Shown here piece after piece: positions 26,487-38,284 of a DNA stretch of 64,000 bases. Within the stretch, counting starts at the first letter, position 1. Every line of letters starts with the position of its first letter. Origin of the DNA: Bullera alba. Its lineage: Eukaryota; Basidiomycota; Tremellomycetes; Tremellales; Bulleraceae. The position numbers and the translations under genes are program-made. The stretch spans positions 1,674,001 through 1,738,000 of the forward strand of contig BCIX01000002.1 of assembly GCA_001600095.1 (NCBI GenBank). The letters run 5' to 3'. Below the pieces are notes generated by a model. It saw only the letters and a program-made list of their open reading frames with translations. It did not search any database and was not told the origin of the DNA.

Positions 26487-28590
26487 ATGTGTGAGCTTCT
26501 ATTTCTGGCAGAGTCTGGGCCGCCGACCATACTGATCCGTCATAGCGTCCACCATCAACACCTTTGAGGACTTCCAGTCCGCCCCGGTAAACCCTCGGGG
26601 TCAGCCGACCCACGAGACCGTTGCCCCGGCGGTCGAGCTCGACGAGAAGAAACGTGACGATGTCGGAGCGTACACTGTCACTGCTGGCATCAGCGAGCTC
26701 GACGGGGGCATCGATGGGGACACGACACCGACCCCTGAGGAGTTGATCAGCCTGAGGAAGATTTCCGCGCCTCTGCCGTGAGTCGGATCGTCCGAACCGC
26801 CTGAAGCCGGACTGATGCTCTTCTGACAGATGGGTCGGTGTCGCCATGTGCTTGATCGAGTTCGCAGAGAGAGCATCGTACTACGGATCCACCGGACCCT
26901 TCAATAATTTCATCAACAACCCTCTACCACCCGGCGGAAATGGGGCCGGTGCTGTCGCCCCAGGAGAGGCCGGACTCAACCAACGGGCTGGAGCTCTTGG
27001 ACGAGGGAGTGTCACGGCGTCCGCATTGGTAAACATGTTCACTTTCTTAGCCTACGTGATTCCGGTGTGAGTCACTCGCCCGCCTTACCCCTCCTCCCCC
27101 CTCCCCACCCTCCCCCACTTGACGCATTTGTCTGACTTCATTACAGTTACGGTGGAATCGTCGCCGACACCAAATGGGGTCGATTCAAGACCATCTGTGT
27201 TGGTACCTTCATCGGTGGTGTGGCCCACATCCTCCTGGTCATCCCGGCAATCCCAAAGGTCATTGAGAACCCAAATGGTTCGCTCGGAGCATTCATCATC
27301 TCGATCCTCATCCTTGCGGGTGCTGCCGGTTTCATCAAACCCTCGTTGGGTCCTCTGCTGTGCGACCAGAGCCCCGTCAAGGTGCCGACTATCAAAGTCC
27401 TTCCATCGGGTGAGAGAGTCATCGTCGATCCTGGAGTCACCGTCGAGCGATACCTGCTCGTCTTTTACTGGTGCATCAACGTCGGCGCTTTCTTCTCGCT
27501 CGCCACGACATACGCCAGTCGATTTGTCGGTTTCTGGTTGGCCTTCCTCCTCCCTGGTATTCTATACATGCTCATGCCGATCGTCTTGGTCCTTATCACC
27601 AAGCGACTCTACAAAGCTCCCCCTCAGGGTTCGGTCGTGGTCGAGGCGGCAAAGGTGTTCAAGACGCTTTTCAAGAATGGTGGTTTCAAGCGAATGTTGA
27701 AAGGTGGTGACCAGTTCTGGGAACACGCCAAGCCATCTTTCATCGAGGCTCAGCAAGGCTCGCTCGATCTCTCCGTCGTCTACTGGGATGACAAGTTTGT
27801 CGACGAGCTCAAGCAGACCGTCAAAGCATGTGCCGTCTTCGCCCTGATCCCCTTCTTCACCCTCGCCAACGGTGGTATCGGAAACTCTGTCAACAGTATG
27901 ACCAACGGTATGACCCTCAACGGTGTTCCCAACGATCTTATCGGCAACTTCAACGCTCTCACCATTATCGTCATGGCTCCGGTCCTCAACTTTGGTCTCT
28001 ACCCCTTGATGGCCAAGATCGGATACCCTCTCAAGCCAATGACCAGGATGACTATCGGTTTCCTCTTGGCCTCGATTGGCTCCATGATTGCCGCTATTAT
28101 TCAATGGCGAATCTACCAGGGATCTCCCTGTGGTTACCAGGCATCGACTTGTGAGGAGGGTGTTTCGTCAGTGTCGCTCTGGTGGCAGATCCCCATCATC
28201 GCTATACCAGCCTGCGGAGAGCTTTTCGTCAATGTGAGTAGACCGTACACGTCCATGGACGTTACTGACATGGTACAGGTCACCAGTTACGAACTTGCCT
28301 ACACCCGATCCCCAGCCAGGATGAAGGCACTCGTTTACGCCCTAGCGCTCTTCAACTCTGCCATCGCAGCTGCCATCTCCCTCGCCTGTGCCAATGCCAT
28401 TCAGGACCCTTACCTCATTTGGCCATGGGTCGCCCTTTCCTGCGCATCGTTCGCCGTCGCTTGGGTCTTCCCAACCTACTTCAAACACCTCAACGTCCCC
28501 CTCAGCAACTTTGCCGACGAAGACCGAATGGCCGGGTTGGAGCAGCCATCTGTTTTGAGGGAAAAGGAGCTCGCAGCTCGGGACGCTTGA
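26487..28590 (+). CDS. PTR2: PTR2-type di/tripeptide transporter (POT family)
   Basis: Proton-coupled oligopeptide transporter of the plasma membrane. Exon 1 is only ATG-T (26487-26490), followed by an intron to 26545. The N-terminal cytosolic segment leads to VGVAMCLIEFAERASYYG, the PTR family FYxER-like signature. YGGIVADTKWGRFKT follows, then IKPSLGPLLCDQSP. FYWCINVGAFF is the second PTR signature. Later helices include LIPFFTLANGGIGN and ELFVNVTSYELAYTRSPARMK, after an intron at 28234-28279. The protein ends KELAARDA. Length and helix number match fungal Ptr2. The tiny first exon is the least certain part, but splicing gives a clean MSSTINTFEDFQ start. Confidence 0.94.
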
Positions 28591-28679
28591 GCGGCTCGGG
28601 TGCTTTCACCTTGCTTGTAGGGAAGACTCTTTTTTGTACAAATGAGCCTCGGGCAGTCTCGAGGCTTGCGCCAACGCGA

Positions 28680-29167
28680 ATGATGTATGACATCAAAGTG
28701 ACAATGGAATCTGCCTTTCCTTTCATTGACTTCGCTAAGACCTTCGTGTATACGGAGACAACGCGTCGATATTGACGGAGACGTAGCCGAGGCGGCCGAC
28801 GGCCCGAGTCTGATGTACGTCTGACGCCGATCAGCCGAAGCCCCGAGACGACAACATAGGCAGGATTTTAGAATATGAGAATATCCTGACTTTCGCGTCA
28901 CGCCGGATCAACAGCCAGACCTCTGTCTCAGCCGCTTTCATCCGAGACAAGCCTGTCAAGGATCCCGATTCGAAGCAGGCGTTATCGACAGTGCAACGAC
29001 AGTGGCATAAAGGTACTTCGACTGCCATGGGTGAGCTGAGCAACTCTCTTGGAGAAGCTGATGGGGATCCTACCCATCTGACGTGCACACTCACCACTCC
29101 GAAGGAAGGGGAGGAGGACGAAGTATGGACTGTAGGCTTCGATCTCTCCGCATACGAGCCCGAATGA
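28680..29167 (+). CDS. small unrecognised protein (two exons, tentative)
   Basis: A + strand frame from 28835 to the stop at 29167 reads like real protein (contains ILEYENILTFASRRIN, QRQWHKGTSTAMGEL and VWTVGFDLSAYEPE). It is preceded by a good acceptor, CTGAC branch point then CAG at 28834. Joining to 28680-28745 through a GTGTAT donor keeps the frame and gives about 132 aa starting MMYDIKV. I do not recognise the family. The first exon and donor are guesses. It could instead be the last exon of a gene with other upstream exons, or a gene remnant. It sits only 89 nt after the PTR2 stop. Confidence 0.4.
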
Positions 29168-29411
29168 GTCGATGGCGATCAGTGAGCCCATGTGGCAGGT
29201 CTCCCTATTAGACGTAGGTATTCGATAGATGTTTGAAAACTTGCCTGTTCGACCAGCTCGAGGATGATTCCTGCACACTTGAACCACGAGCCACATGACA
29301 AGAAGCGATGCTTTGCATTCTATGCTGTTTTGACAAACGATAACAACTGTGTACTTTTACTACGGACCCGTTTCTATGGCCTTCTTCCCGACTAGACTGC
29401 ACTACCAGACC

Positions 29412-30280
29412 TCACACGTTGATCTGATGCCTCCAAACCTCCTGCTCTGCCCGGGCAGAGTATTGACTGACAGTCAGGATGTCTCGCATTTGCTGAACAC
29501 CGACGAAGAGGATGTTACGGGCAACGTAGAATCGGATGCCCTCAGTGCAGGGTGGACTGGTAAGACTGCCTAAGATGGAGTCAATATTCGTCGATCATTT
29601 CGGGAACTGCGATGCTCACCTTGATAGGTCCAGAACTCGTTGAGGAAGTTGACCTCTGAGAGGGCAAGGTTGAGCACGACATCCGCAGGCACCGTTCGGC
29701 CTGGCTCCCTGTAGCTGATGTAAGGGGGGAGTTGACTGAAGAAGGGAGAATCCGCATTTCCAGGGTCGATCCTGATGGCCAGCACGGCCCTCGCATTGCC
29801 TTCAGCCGTCACGTGGACAAAGTGAATCTCGGCCTTGGATCGGTCGCCTTGAACAGAGTGATCACCTGGAGAGTGAATGTGCCATCCGGTCAGGTATACC
29901 GTCTCGTTGACGCCCTGCTCCTCAAAGGTGATGCTTGGTAGGGTGGTGAAGTCGCCTTCCTCATGCGCGAGGGTCATGGCCGGTCCGTAGTCCCAGTTGA
30001 GGAAAGTGCCGCTACTGTTGCCCGAGGGATAGTTGTAGCTGATGAGGTGGTTCAAAGATAGACCCTGGGTGAGAAGTAGAGGGATAGGTGCTTGTTGGGT
30101 ACCGTCCTGACACAGGTGGAAGTCTTCGGACAAGGTCCCCCAGTTGTAACTGGCCTCGTAGGCGAAATCGATACCGTCGGTCTCTGCACGCTTGGCGATA
30201 CCTCCCTTGTGGTAGTTGTGGTCGGGGCAGGCGAGGGAGAGGATTGGCAGCAGAGCTGTTAGGACCAAAGCGGAGAGCAT
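29412..30280 (-). CDS. secreted alpha-type carbonic anhydrase
   Basis: Zinc enzyme interconverting CO2 and bicarbonate, here predicted extracellular. Exons 29620-30280 and 29412-29569 give 272 aa. A signal peptide is clear: MLSALVLTALLPILSLA, cut before CPDHNY. The alpha-CA core shows NWGTL, QQAPIPL, GWHIHSPGDHSV (two zinc His) and AEIHFVH (third His). After the 50-nt intron comes GSLTSPPCTEGI, with the active-site Thr and the conserved Pro-Pro-Cys. The Cys near the N-terminus (LCQDG) and the PPC Cys are the family disulfide. Most fungal CAs studied are beta class, so an alpha form outside the cell is less common, but it is known in fungi. Without the last exon the protein would lack the active-site Thr. 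Confidence 0.94.
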
Positions 30281-31663
30281 GACTGTGATTGAGATCAGCC
30301 GTCTGAGCTTATCCTCGTCAAAATCTGTACTCTGGGTAAACTCACTGTCTAATTCTATCGTCTATGTGTCTATTGACTTTTGATGTTTTTGGACTTTGAA
30401 CCAGAAGGATGTTGACTTGTGCGGGCTGACAGCAAAGCCTGCTGGGACCAGTCTCTGCCTTAAATACCATCGCGATGGCCGTCGGAGGCGATGACTCGCC
30501 ATTCCGAGCATATTCCTCGGTCCATCCAAAAGTCACTCATGCGACGAAGACTAGTGAAGATGGTCGCCGACGCCAAGTGAACGTTACCTAGGCGATCGCT
30601 GTTGTGCCATGCTTTCGCCGTTATGCTGCTCATCCGAGTCGGACGCAGAGCAGGCGAGAGAGTAGACGTAGATGCCCCGTATGTATGAGCATGCGTTGAT
30701 ACTGGTTGCAGCGATGGTAACGTGGATGTATCGCAGAGATCGAAAGGCGCCAAGATGATCGTGCCTGACACTCGAAGGGATCTCGTCTTCGCTGCCAAGA
30801 AACCGCTTGGATTCCGGGTTTCCGGCAATCCAGGCTAAACAGAGCCCAGAGCAGCCCAGAGCCAGGCCTCGAGCTTCCATTCGGTGATGGAACAGAAGCC
30901 GCCGATGGTCGTCTATCGTCTACTAGCTTCGGCTGGAATATGCCGTGGGTGATGCATTGACACGAGAGTAAGTACCGCATCTATAACTTAACTTAGAGCG
31001 ATCGGGGCCAAGTATACCACATACTGGGACTTAGCAGGACTTAGCACACAACTTATGCAGCCGAGGGACTGCCGCCTTGCCGGGGGCTCTGAGCTGCTGG
31101 ATTCTGACAGCTCAGCCGCCCAGCGCACTGCCATGCCGAATCTCCGGAGTCCGGATTGTACGGTCGGTGAGGAGCTAACAAGACGAGCGCCCGATTGAGT
31201 CATCTGAACGATATGCTGCCGGCCGGCACCTTGAGGCAGCTTCAGATCTCCAGATCTACAGAGACAAGAGGAGAGGCTGGGAGAGAGAATCCGCCGCCGG
31301 CGGCGAAGAGCCTGGAGTCAAACGTGCTCTGCACTTTGTCTGCACTATAGGCCGCACTGTTACTTAGCCTGGTTCCCATCTTTGCTGCCGATCTGCCGAC
31401 CCGGAGACCCGGTAATCACAACTCTTGAGGGACTTTATCCTTGCGGGGGTGACTTTCTCGGCGATGCATCGCAACTTTGGCGAATTGGAACTTGCCGCAG
31501 TGCAACTCCCGAGTTGCAGTCCCAGTCAATGGACTGCGTACGACTTGCAAAGTTCTCCATCTGCTGAAACGACTTCTGCATACACTCTTCGCATACTCAA
31601 CGTACAAGAGCCAAACTATCTCGCAACACTACCGGTCCATCTCTCCATTTTCTTCTCTCACGC
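30281..31663. other. 1.4-kb intergenic, carbonic anhydrase promoter
   Basis: No gene recognised. A TATA-like TATTTAAG on the minus strand lies near 30459-30466, about 180 nt before the carbonic anhydrase ATG. Short palindromes such as GCAACTCCCGAGTTGC (about 31502-31517) occur. Confidence 0.5.
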
Positions 31664-33778
31664 TTAGAACTGGATTGGCATACCGCACTTGGCGCCGATG
31701 TTAACGTGGACAGCCTTGATCTCAGTGTACGCTGAAACGAGGGTCAGTTCACTGCCGATCTACTCGACACGACCATGACTCACACTCTAGGGCGTATTCT
31801 CCGAGCTCTCGGCCGATACCAGAGTGCTTGAATCCACCGAACGGCAGCTGGGGGTGCAGCTCGTTGTAGCAGTTAATCCAGATAGTACCGGCTTGAAGTC
31901 GGTCAGCGACTCGGTGAGCTCGGTTGATGTTCTGCGTGAAGACGGCCGAGGCGAGACCGTAGATCGAGTCGTTGGCGGACTCGACAACCTCGTCCTCGGT
32001 TTCAAAGGCAGAAAGAACGACGACGGGGCCGAAGATCTCCTCTCGAACGATCTTCATGTTCGAGGTGACGTCTCCGAAGATTGTCTATGATTCGAGTCAG
32101 AAGAGCTAGCGTACTGACCATGTCATACTCACTGGCTCAATGAAGTAACCGTTCTTGCCGTGCCTCTTACCGCCGGTGATGACGGTGGCACCCTCCTGCT
32201 TACCGCACTCGACGTAGTTCATGATTCTATCGGCCTGCGTCTGCGAAACCTGTGGTCCCTGGAAGGTGTCCTCCTCGAATGGGTCACTGAAGGCGTGTCA
32301 GCGCAGAACTAGTGTCGAACTTGGTCCTCACTTACCCGACCTTGAGCTGCAGAGTTGCCTTCTTGAACAACTCGGTGAACTTGTCGTAGATCGACTTTTG
32401 GACGTAGATTCGGGATCCGGCGCAGCATGTCTGACCGTGGTTGAAGCTGTGGCAATGTCAGCGTCATCCCGGGATAGACAAGCCTACTTACAATATACCC
32501 TGAGCGGCGTACTTGACGGCCTCCTCGAGATCGGCATCCTCGAAGATGATGTTCGAGCCCTTGCCACCAAGCTCAAGGGAGACCTTCTTCAGGTTGGACT
32601 TGGAGGCCTGCTCCATGACGAGTCGACCGACGTTGGTGGAACCAGTGAAGGCGACCTTGTCGACGTCTGGGTGGGAGGAAAGGGCGTTTCCGACAGTTGG
32701 ACCGTAACTGGGATCCAAGTAAGCGGGTGCTAAGCGAATGGGTCATTCAAGACTCACCCGCAAACGACGTTTACGACACCGGCTGGGAGACCAGCTTCGT
32801 TGAAGAGCTTGGTCATGTACATGGCGCTCAGTGGCGTGAGCTCGGATGGCTTGATGACGACGGTACATCCAGTCGCGAGAGCTGGAGCGATCTTCCAAGA
32901 AAACATGTAGAGGGGCTGGACGGATCAGGTCAGCGCTGCTTGCAGCTGTATGGTGGATCAACGCACGAAGTTCCATGGGACTAAATCACGCTCAGTATAC
33001 GGTTTACATGTACCCAATCACCACTCACTAATCTGACCGGCAACACCGACTGGCTCATGCTTGGTGTAGCCAAACTTCTGGTTGGAGGTCTTGATCACAG
33101 GTCAATACTGTTTTCATGGAGTCTTAGGACCACACCGCTCACCTCGATGACCTTGCCCTGAATCTTGTCGGCCCAACCACCGTAGTATCGGAAGACGGCG
33201 GCAGACTGGGCGACATCGAAGCCCTTGGCAGCCGAGAACGTCTTACCGTTGTCGAGAGCCTCGATACTGGCAAGGATGTCCAGATCTCTCTCGATGAGCT
33301 CGGCGATCTTGGTGAGAATTCGTCCTCGCTCGAACCCTGGGGTGTTGTGGCCCCAGACAGTGTTGAATGCCTTTCGGGCAACCTTGACGGCGACATCGAC
33401 ATCAGCGGCGAGAGCCTCTGGAATGGCGGTCAAGTTCTCTCCCGTGGTTGGGTTGACGACGCTAAAGAGGGTTGGTCAGCTGGACCAGAAGAGAAGACGG
33501 GGCCCGCCGGCACCTCGATTACCGAATGCCGGATGTGCCGAGAAGACAGCGGCCAATGATTTGTGGCAAGCTAGTGGGTGCGTCGAGTGTGGACCACCGC
33601 ACCAGTCTGACCTCTGGGGAATGGGGATGATGGAATACGTAGGACTCTGCACTCACTCAATGGTTTTGGCACCCTTGTCTACGGAAGTCGTCCATTTGCC
33701 ATCGATGAACAGTCCGGTGGGGACCTCGACTTTGCCCTTGAAACCGGCGTGGTTGAATTCGTGGGTGAATGTGGCCAT
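31664..33778 (-). CDS. NAD(P)-dependent aldehyde dehydrogenase
   Basis: Oxidises aldehydes to acids; closest to fungal Ald-type acetaldehyde/potassium-activated dehydrogenases. About ten exons. Start [15 protein letters not shown], then VVNPTTGE, and [16 protein letters not shown] near the substrate tunnel. A microexon region gives [15 protein letters not shown] (cofactor loop), [16 protein letters not shown] (catalytic Glu), GQTCCAGSR (nucleophilic Cys) and EEIFGPVVV follow. The last exon is [21 protein letters not shown]. No obvious mitochondrial presequence is seen, so cytosolic is likely. Length and all catalytic residues are normal. Confidence 0.95.
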
Positions 33779-34326
33779 TTTTACAGTGCGTTCTAGGTCG
33801 TGAGAATAGAGTAGGAAGAGAGATGGAGCTAGATGAGATGAAGCTAGCTTGGAAAGTTATATAGCCAGGAGGAGAAGAGGGGAAAGAGTGGTCAGCTGGA
33901 CAGGCTACTTTTATAAGCAGAGGGAGGAGCCCAGCTGGAGCAGGATGCCGGGGCGATCGGTATCCGGCGACCCCGGGACAATCTTTAGTCCGGGTTACTG
34001 CCCGCCCTGGAAGTATTTGTTATTAAACCGGGGAATTTATAGGGAGTTTATCCCAGCTGTCTCGGCCTGGTAGGGAACGGAGATTAGCCTGATCTCCACC
34101 AAGCCTTCGACTGTATATCAAATGCCCACGGTAATAGCGTAACGGTCGTCCTGGGCAATTAATGGCATGCCAGCACCCAGCAGGTGTAACAGCTGCTCGT
34201 CGCCGCTAGGTTACACAAGGTTTCCACTGACTACTGCACCTGACTTTGTTGGATTCAAATAGAGCGTGGTGTGGTCGGCTTGCGCTCCAGCTGGCTAGCC
34301 TTGATCGTCGATCGTTTCACGGGAAA
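33779..34326. other. divergent promoter region, ALDH and RED-like genes
   Basis: This 548-bp gap has no coding exon and holds both promoters. A second TATAAG-like site on + is near 33911. Confidence 0.5.
33857..33864 (-). promoter_or_regulatory. TATA box of the aldehyde dehydrogenase gene
   Basis: CTATATAA on the minus strand lies about 80 nt before the aldehyde dehydrogenase ATG at 33778. A clean TATA suggests an inducible promoter (inference). Confidence 0.5.
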
Positions 34327-36197
34327 ATGGATCAAGTAAGTCTTATTCTAGACTGTCGTGTCACACTTACACTCTCAGAACGCTTTCCGTTCGCTCCTCT
34401 CCTCTGGGGCGGCATCGAGCAGCAGTACCGGCAAGAATCGAGGTGTTCTAGGAGCACCTGCCCCTCGACGTGGAGGATGGGGCATCAAGGCCAAGCCGGG
34501 TCACGAGTACAAGGCTCCCGAGGAGAAGAAAGAGGAGACCAAGCCTGGACTGGCTCCGAGGCAATGGACCAAGAAGAGCGGGTATAAGGATAGAGCGGAG
34601 ATGAGGCGAAAAGGCGTAGAGGATGAATATCAGCCGGTCAGTGGTCTTCAAAGTGGTCCGAAGGTAAATGACAGCTGGATCCAGCTGAGACCGTAGTCTA
34701 GGTTGTGAAGATGTTGGAAGACTTTGAGAAGCGGCAGGTCGAAGCTGGCGCCAATGAGGAAGATGTAGGTGTTCCCCTTGTGATTTTGGCTCAGAGCTGA
34801 TTTTATCAAGATTGAGCGTACACGAGCAATGCTGGGAGGAGACGCGACCCATTCCATCCTGGTCAAAGGTCTCGACTACTCGTTACTAGCTGCCAGAAAG
34901 GCAGAGCTCGCTCAGACTGGAGAGGAGATTGCCGACGAGGAATTGGAAGCATTGATTCAGCAAGCTAAACCGACGAAAGCGATAACGGAGGTGGCTCAGA
35001 CGGAAAAGAAGGAAGAGGTCAAGAAAGAGGCCCTAGGCAAAGGCGTGAGTGTCGCCCTGAAATGGGCAACTTCCATAGGGGTCAGGCTAATTGGTTTAGT
35101 TCAAATCCATTGTCAAGAAAGACGAGGGTGGAGAGCTCAAGAAGAAGAAAAAGAAGAAGAAGAAAGTCGTCCCGGAATCTTCGGCTCCGCCAGCCGAATC
35201 AGCTTCTCTCAAGTCAGCGCAAAAAGCGGATTCGATCAATGGCACGCTTGTCGAACCGCAGGCTGGGCCTTCAAAACCGACACTAAGGCCGGAGCCTGTC
35301 CCTCCAACTGAGACGGATGACGATGAGGACATCTTCGGCGACGCTGGAGCGTACGATCTCACCGCAGGCCGACCGGATGATGACAGCAGCAGTGAGGAAG
35401 AGGGACAGGCCAAAGGCGACGAGCGAGAGTCGCGATCGCTATCACGATCACGAAGCGGTTCACCGGATAGCAGGCCTCGACGAGGGAATTACAGTAACGG
35501 CGAGCGAGGTGCACGGCATAGGCGACGAGGCTCGTCGGCGTCGAGGGATTCACGCGATCATTATCAACGACGAGCCCGTTCCAGATCATCGTCCTACGAC
35601 AGCAGGGACCGGTATGGTGCTCGTAATCGGGACGAGCCGCGATACCGAAATTCTCGGCGCGAACAACACGATTTCAGTCAAAATCCACTTCGGCGTGAGC
35701 GCCACAGGGCATCTTACTCTCGTTCGAGGTCGCGGTCTATCGATCGCGATAGACGTACTTATCATGATGAGAGGGACCGAAAGCGACAGCGACGTTCGCC
35801 GACCCCACCTCGCCGGCAGAAAACTAGATCCTTGTCCCCGATCGCCTTTGATCCCCTGGCCGGACCTCCTCGCTCGCCTTCTCCGTCCGATGACGAAGAC
35901 GACATGACCAGGCTCACTGGTAAACTACAACCACTATCCTCATCGGCGGTCCCGGATCTCAAGGGCTTCCTGAGTGCCGAGGCAGCGGCGGCAAAGGCAG
36001 AAGAGAAGAGACTGAGGAAAGCCAAATGGAGAGCTCAACAGGGTCTTGGCGTGCAAGAGGGTTCGGAAGACTTGCTCTCGAAGGAAAGTCGGATGAACGA
36101 CAAGCAGAAGCAGAATCGGGATTACGTCCTGTTGATGAACAAGCTTAAAAAGGGGGAAGAAGCGGGAGATGCGGGTGGAGGAATCGAGGAGGAGTAA
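34327..36197 (+). CDS. RED/IK-like spliceosomal protein with RS-rich region
   Basis: RED (IK) partners SMU1 in activation of the spliceosome. Exon 1 is ATG-GAT-CAA, then NAFRSLLSSG. The RED N-terminal domain is seen in GYKDRAEMRRKG, VVKMLEDFEKRQ, RAMLGGDATHSILVKGLDYSLLAARKAEL. After the last intron an uninterrupted exon encodes an eight-Lys run, an acidic patch (TDDDEDIFGD) and a long Arg/Ser region with many SRSRS dipeptides. The C-terminus is conserved-looking: VPDLKGFLSAEAAAAKAEEK, MNDKQKQNRDYVLLMNKLKKGEE. Animal RED carries RE/RD repeats where this one is RS-like. Identity rests mainly on the GGDxxHxxLVKGLDYxLL motif. Nuclear location is inferred. Confidence 0.82.
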
Positions 36198-36280
36198 TGT
36201 ATCGAATGCGGTCACCGCGGCTGATATGCATTATGATAGGCAAGCAGTATATTCCCCTCCTTCAGTTGGCAACTCCTTTA

Positions 36281-36344
36281 CATACTGACGTCAAGCACAC
36301 TCTCTCGGTTTGCATACTGACGTCAAGCATGCTCTCTCGGTTTC
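36281..36344. repeat. 32-bp tandem duplication across the ML-protein stop codon
   Basis: Two adjacent copies (36281-36312, 36313-36344) share CATACTGACGTCAAGCA and CTCTCTCGGTTT with only a few differences. The right copy holds the last codons and stop of the ML-domain gene; the left copy lies just downstream. Confidence 0.9.
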
Positions 36345-37043
36345 AAGCCTCCAAAGGGCATAGTCCGACTGATGCGTCTCATTACTCTACTTCTCCTCTG
36401 ATCACCATCTGGCTGCATTGGCATCGAGTGGTCCACAAAGATGGCCTGAAAGCCGGCGCAGAACAAAGACTGTCCGTGAATCCCGTCGGTGATGTTGAAA
36501 GTCAAGTGGTCGAAAGGGCTGTGCAGGGTGTGAAACTCGTAAACGTAGGTTTCTGGTTGAGATGCCGGCGAGGCGTAGATAGGGCATGAGGTGTATGAGC
36601 AGGCGGAGAATGATTGTCCAGAGTAGGGATAGTGTTCTTTCCTATCAGCCGCGATGACGTTGGATCTGGGCGCGGCGGAGGTGATCGTGGAGGCATAGCT
36701 GATGGTGATGGTGTAGTTTCTGCACAAGTCGTAGCTTGTCAGTAAGTGTTACAGATTGCCGTCGTCACTCGACTCACCGACCAAAATGGAACTCGCATGG
36801 TGAGGCAGAGGATCCTTCACCACCGTCGCACTTGTCGATTGTGATACTGCTAACACTACCGGTGCTCTTACATTGCTCGTACTCGATTCGCACAGGTCGG
36901 GAAGAGGCTTGGACATCGGTGTCGGACTCGGCGAGCACCAAAGGGTATTGACCAGCACTTTGGATGTTGAACCTTGGGACTGCAAGGACAGAGAGACTCA
37001 GGAGCGGGATCGAGAGCAGGGATGTTGTAGGCAGTCGCATCAT
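36323..37043 (-). CDS. secreted ML-domain (NPC2-like) lipid-binding protein
   Basis: Small secretory-pathway protein of the MD-2-related lipid-recognition family, which binds sterols or phospholipids. Exons 36778-37043 and 36323-36719 give 220 aa. Signal peptide MMRLPTTSLLSIPLLSLSVLA. Cysteines sit in an NPC2-like pattern: YEQCKS, DKCDGG, SPCEF, SACSYTSCP and SLFCAGF. The final strands LTFNITDGIHGQSLFC match the family pattern of a turn followed by LxC. A basic tail of about 30 residues after the ML fold (MRRISRTMPFGGLKPREHA) is unusual. It could be a diverged Npc2 or a phosphatidylglycerol/phosphatidylinositol transfer protein type; the ligand cannot be told. Confidence 0.72.
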
Positions 37044-37872
37044 GGGATTTGGTGTTTGAGACTGTGTGACTCTCGCTCTAGGCGGTTTAGTCTTTTGAGG
37101 GATTGATATCCGGTTGACCAGCAGACCGGTTTTGGTGGGCGTGCGATACTAGGGGAAGAAACGACGTTATGTTCACCTGTATATCTGACCTCAAGGTCGC
37201 CGTTGATCGCCCTTTGTTTCGCCTAATGAGGGAGGAAACGCTGTCTGTGCGATCGAGATCCAGATCAGGGGTATGAAAGGACGCTGGGGCGAAAAGGGGT
37301 GAAAGGATGGCGAGGACAATGGAAGGCGGTAATGAAACCCTAAGGCTGGAATGATCGGCTGGCAGTATCGATTGACCGTCCTGCGGTACTGAGAGTCGGC
37401 GTTCTTAAGGCCTGATACAGTTCGTTTAAGGGTTGGTTGGGTGAGCGGTCAACGCTGAAGGTGGGGTAATGAGTGACAGTGGAGGAGAATGGAACGTGTG
37501 AGCACGAGTTGTATGCATCAGTCTTCGAGCCGTTAGACCGCCCAAGCTTCGTGAGTTGCGATACATTGATGCGTCCAAGCTGCGCAATGACGGTGACACA
37601 TGAATTTCAGTCATCGTCAAGCCTTCTTGCGCTACTAAGTCAAGGAAATACACTTGACTTGGCTCCAAGACATAGGTCTCGGTATGAGACCCTTTGGCGT
37701 CCAAAGCATGCGTAGTCATGGACTACGATCACAACAGGGCTGTAAGAACCGTTCCGTTGAACACATGGCCGGCTTAGCATCGCGGACGCTGTGACTGTTG
37801 AATCTAAATGACCAGGCGTCAGCTTTCGACACTGGGCGCATTCAGATCATCCAACGTACCTAAAAACCTCGC
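37044..37872. other. intergenic, ML-protein promoter
   Basis: No gene recognised in 829 bp. Holds the promoter of the ML-domain gene and the 3' flank of the Cys-rich gene. Confidence 0.55.
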
Positions 37873-38284
37873 CTAGAATGGGATCGGACCGTATGCCTCG
37901 CATTCGCCATGACACTCGGCTCTGAACGACCGGTTGCACTCGTGCGTGTTCTTCAGCTCGTCGCACTGATTGCAACGGATTCCCGATCGGCAAAATGCTA
38001 GCGGGGTTCCAGGCATCAGCGATGCCGCAAGTGACTTGATCGTTGTCAAGAGGCATAGCCCCGTACCATAACGACTCACGCTTCTTGCCTAGTTCCCCAA
38101 CGGGGTGCCTCCAGTCGCCATCAATGACACACTTCACGTTGAGCTCCGGGCAGATGTCCAGGGTTGTCTGGTCGACTCCGTCCAGGAGCTGAGACTGCGA
38201 AACGAGACGGGGCAGAGCAACGACGACCCAAGCGGCGACTACGTACGCAACGATCGCGTTGAGCAGTGTCGACCTCGATAGCAT
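37873..38284 (-). CDS. small cysteine-rich protein with N-terminal hydrophobic segment
   Basis: Exons 38080-38284 and 37873-37997, joined over an 82-nt intron, give 109 aa. Start ATG 38284 (MLSRSTLLN); a longer open frame upstream has no ATG. One hydrophobic stretch near the N-terminus (LNAIVAYVVAAWVVVAL) is a signal peptide or signal anchor. The rest holds eight cysteines: DICPEL, VKCVIDG, PFCRSG, IRCNQCDE, THECNR, AECHGECEAYG. Eight Cys in a short secreted domain suggests four disulfides or a metal-binding module. I do not recognise the family. The splice is well supported because it alone brings the Cys-rich second exon into frame. Confidence 0.62.

Noticed and set aside
27562..28104. Minus-strand 180-codon frame antisense to PTR2
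   Set aside because: Shadow frame; the + strand encodes clear transporter helices.
35317..35907. Alternative + frame inside the RED-like gene
   Set aside because: The RS-rich exon reads through in another frame from the RED domain to the conserved C-terminus, so this one is a shadow.
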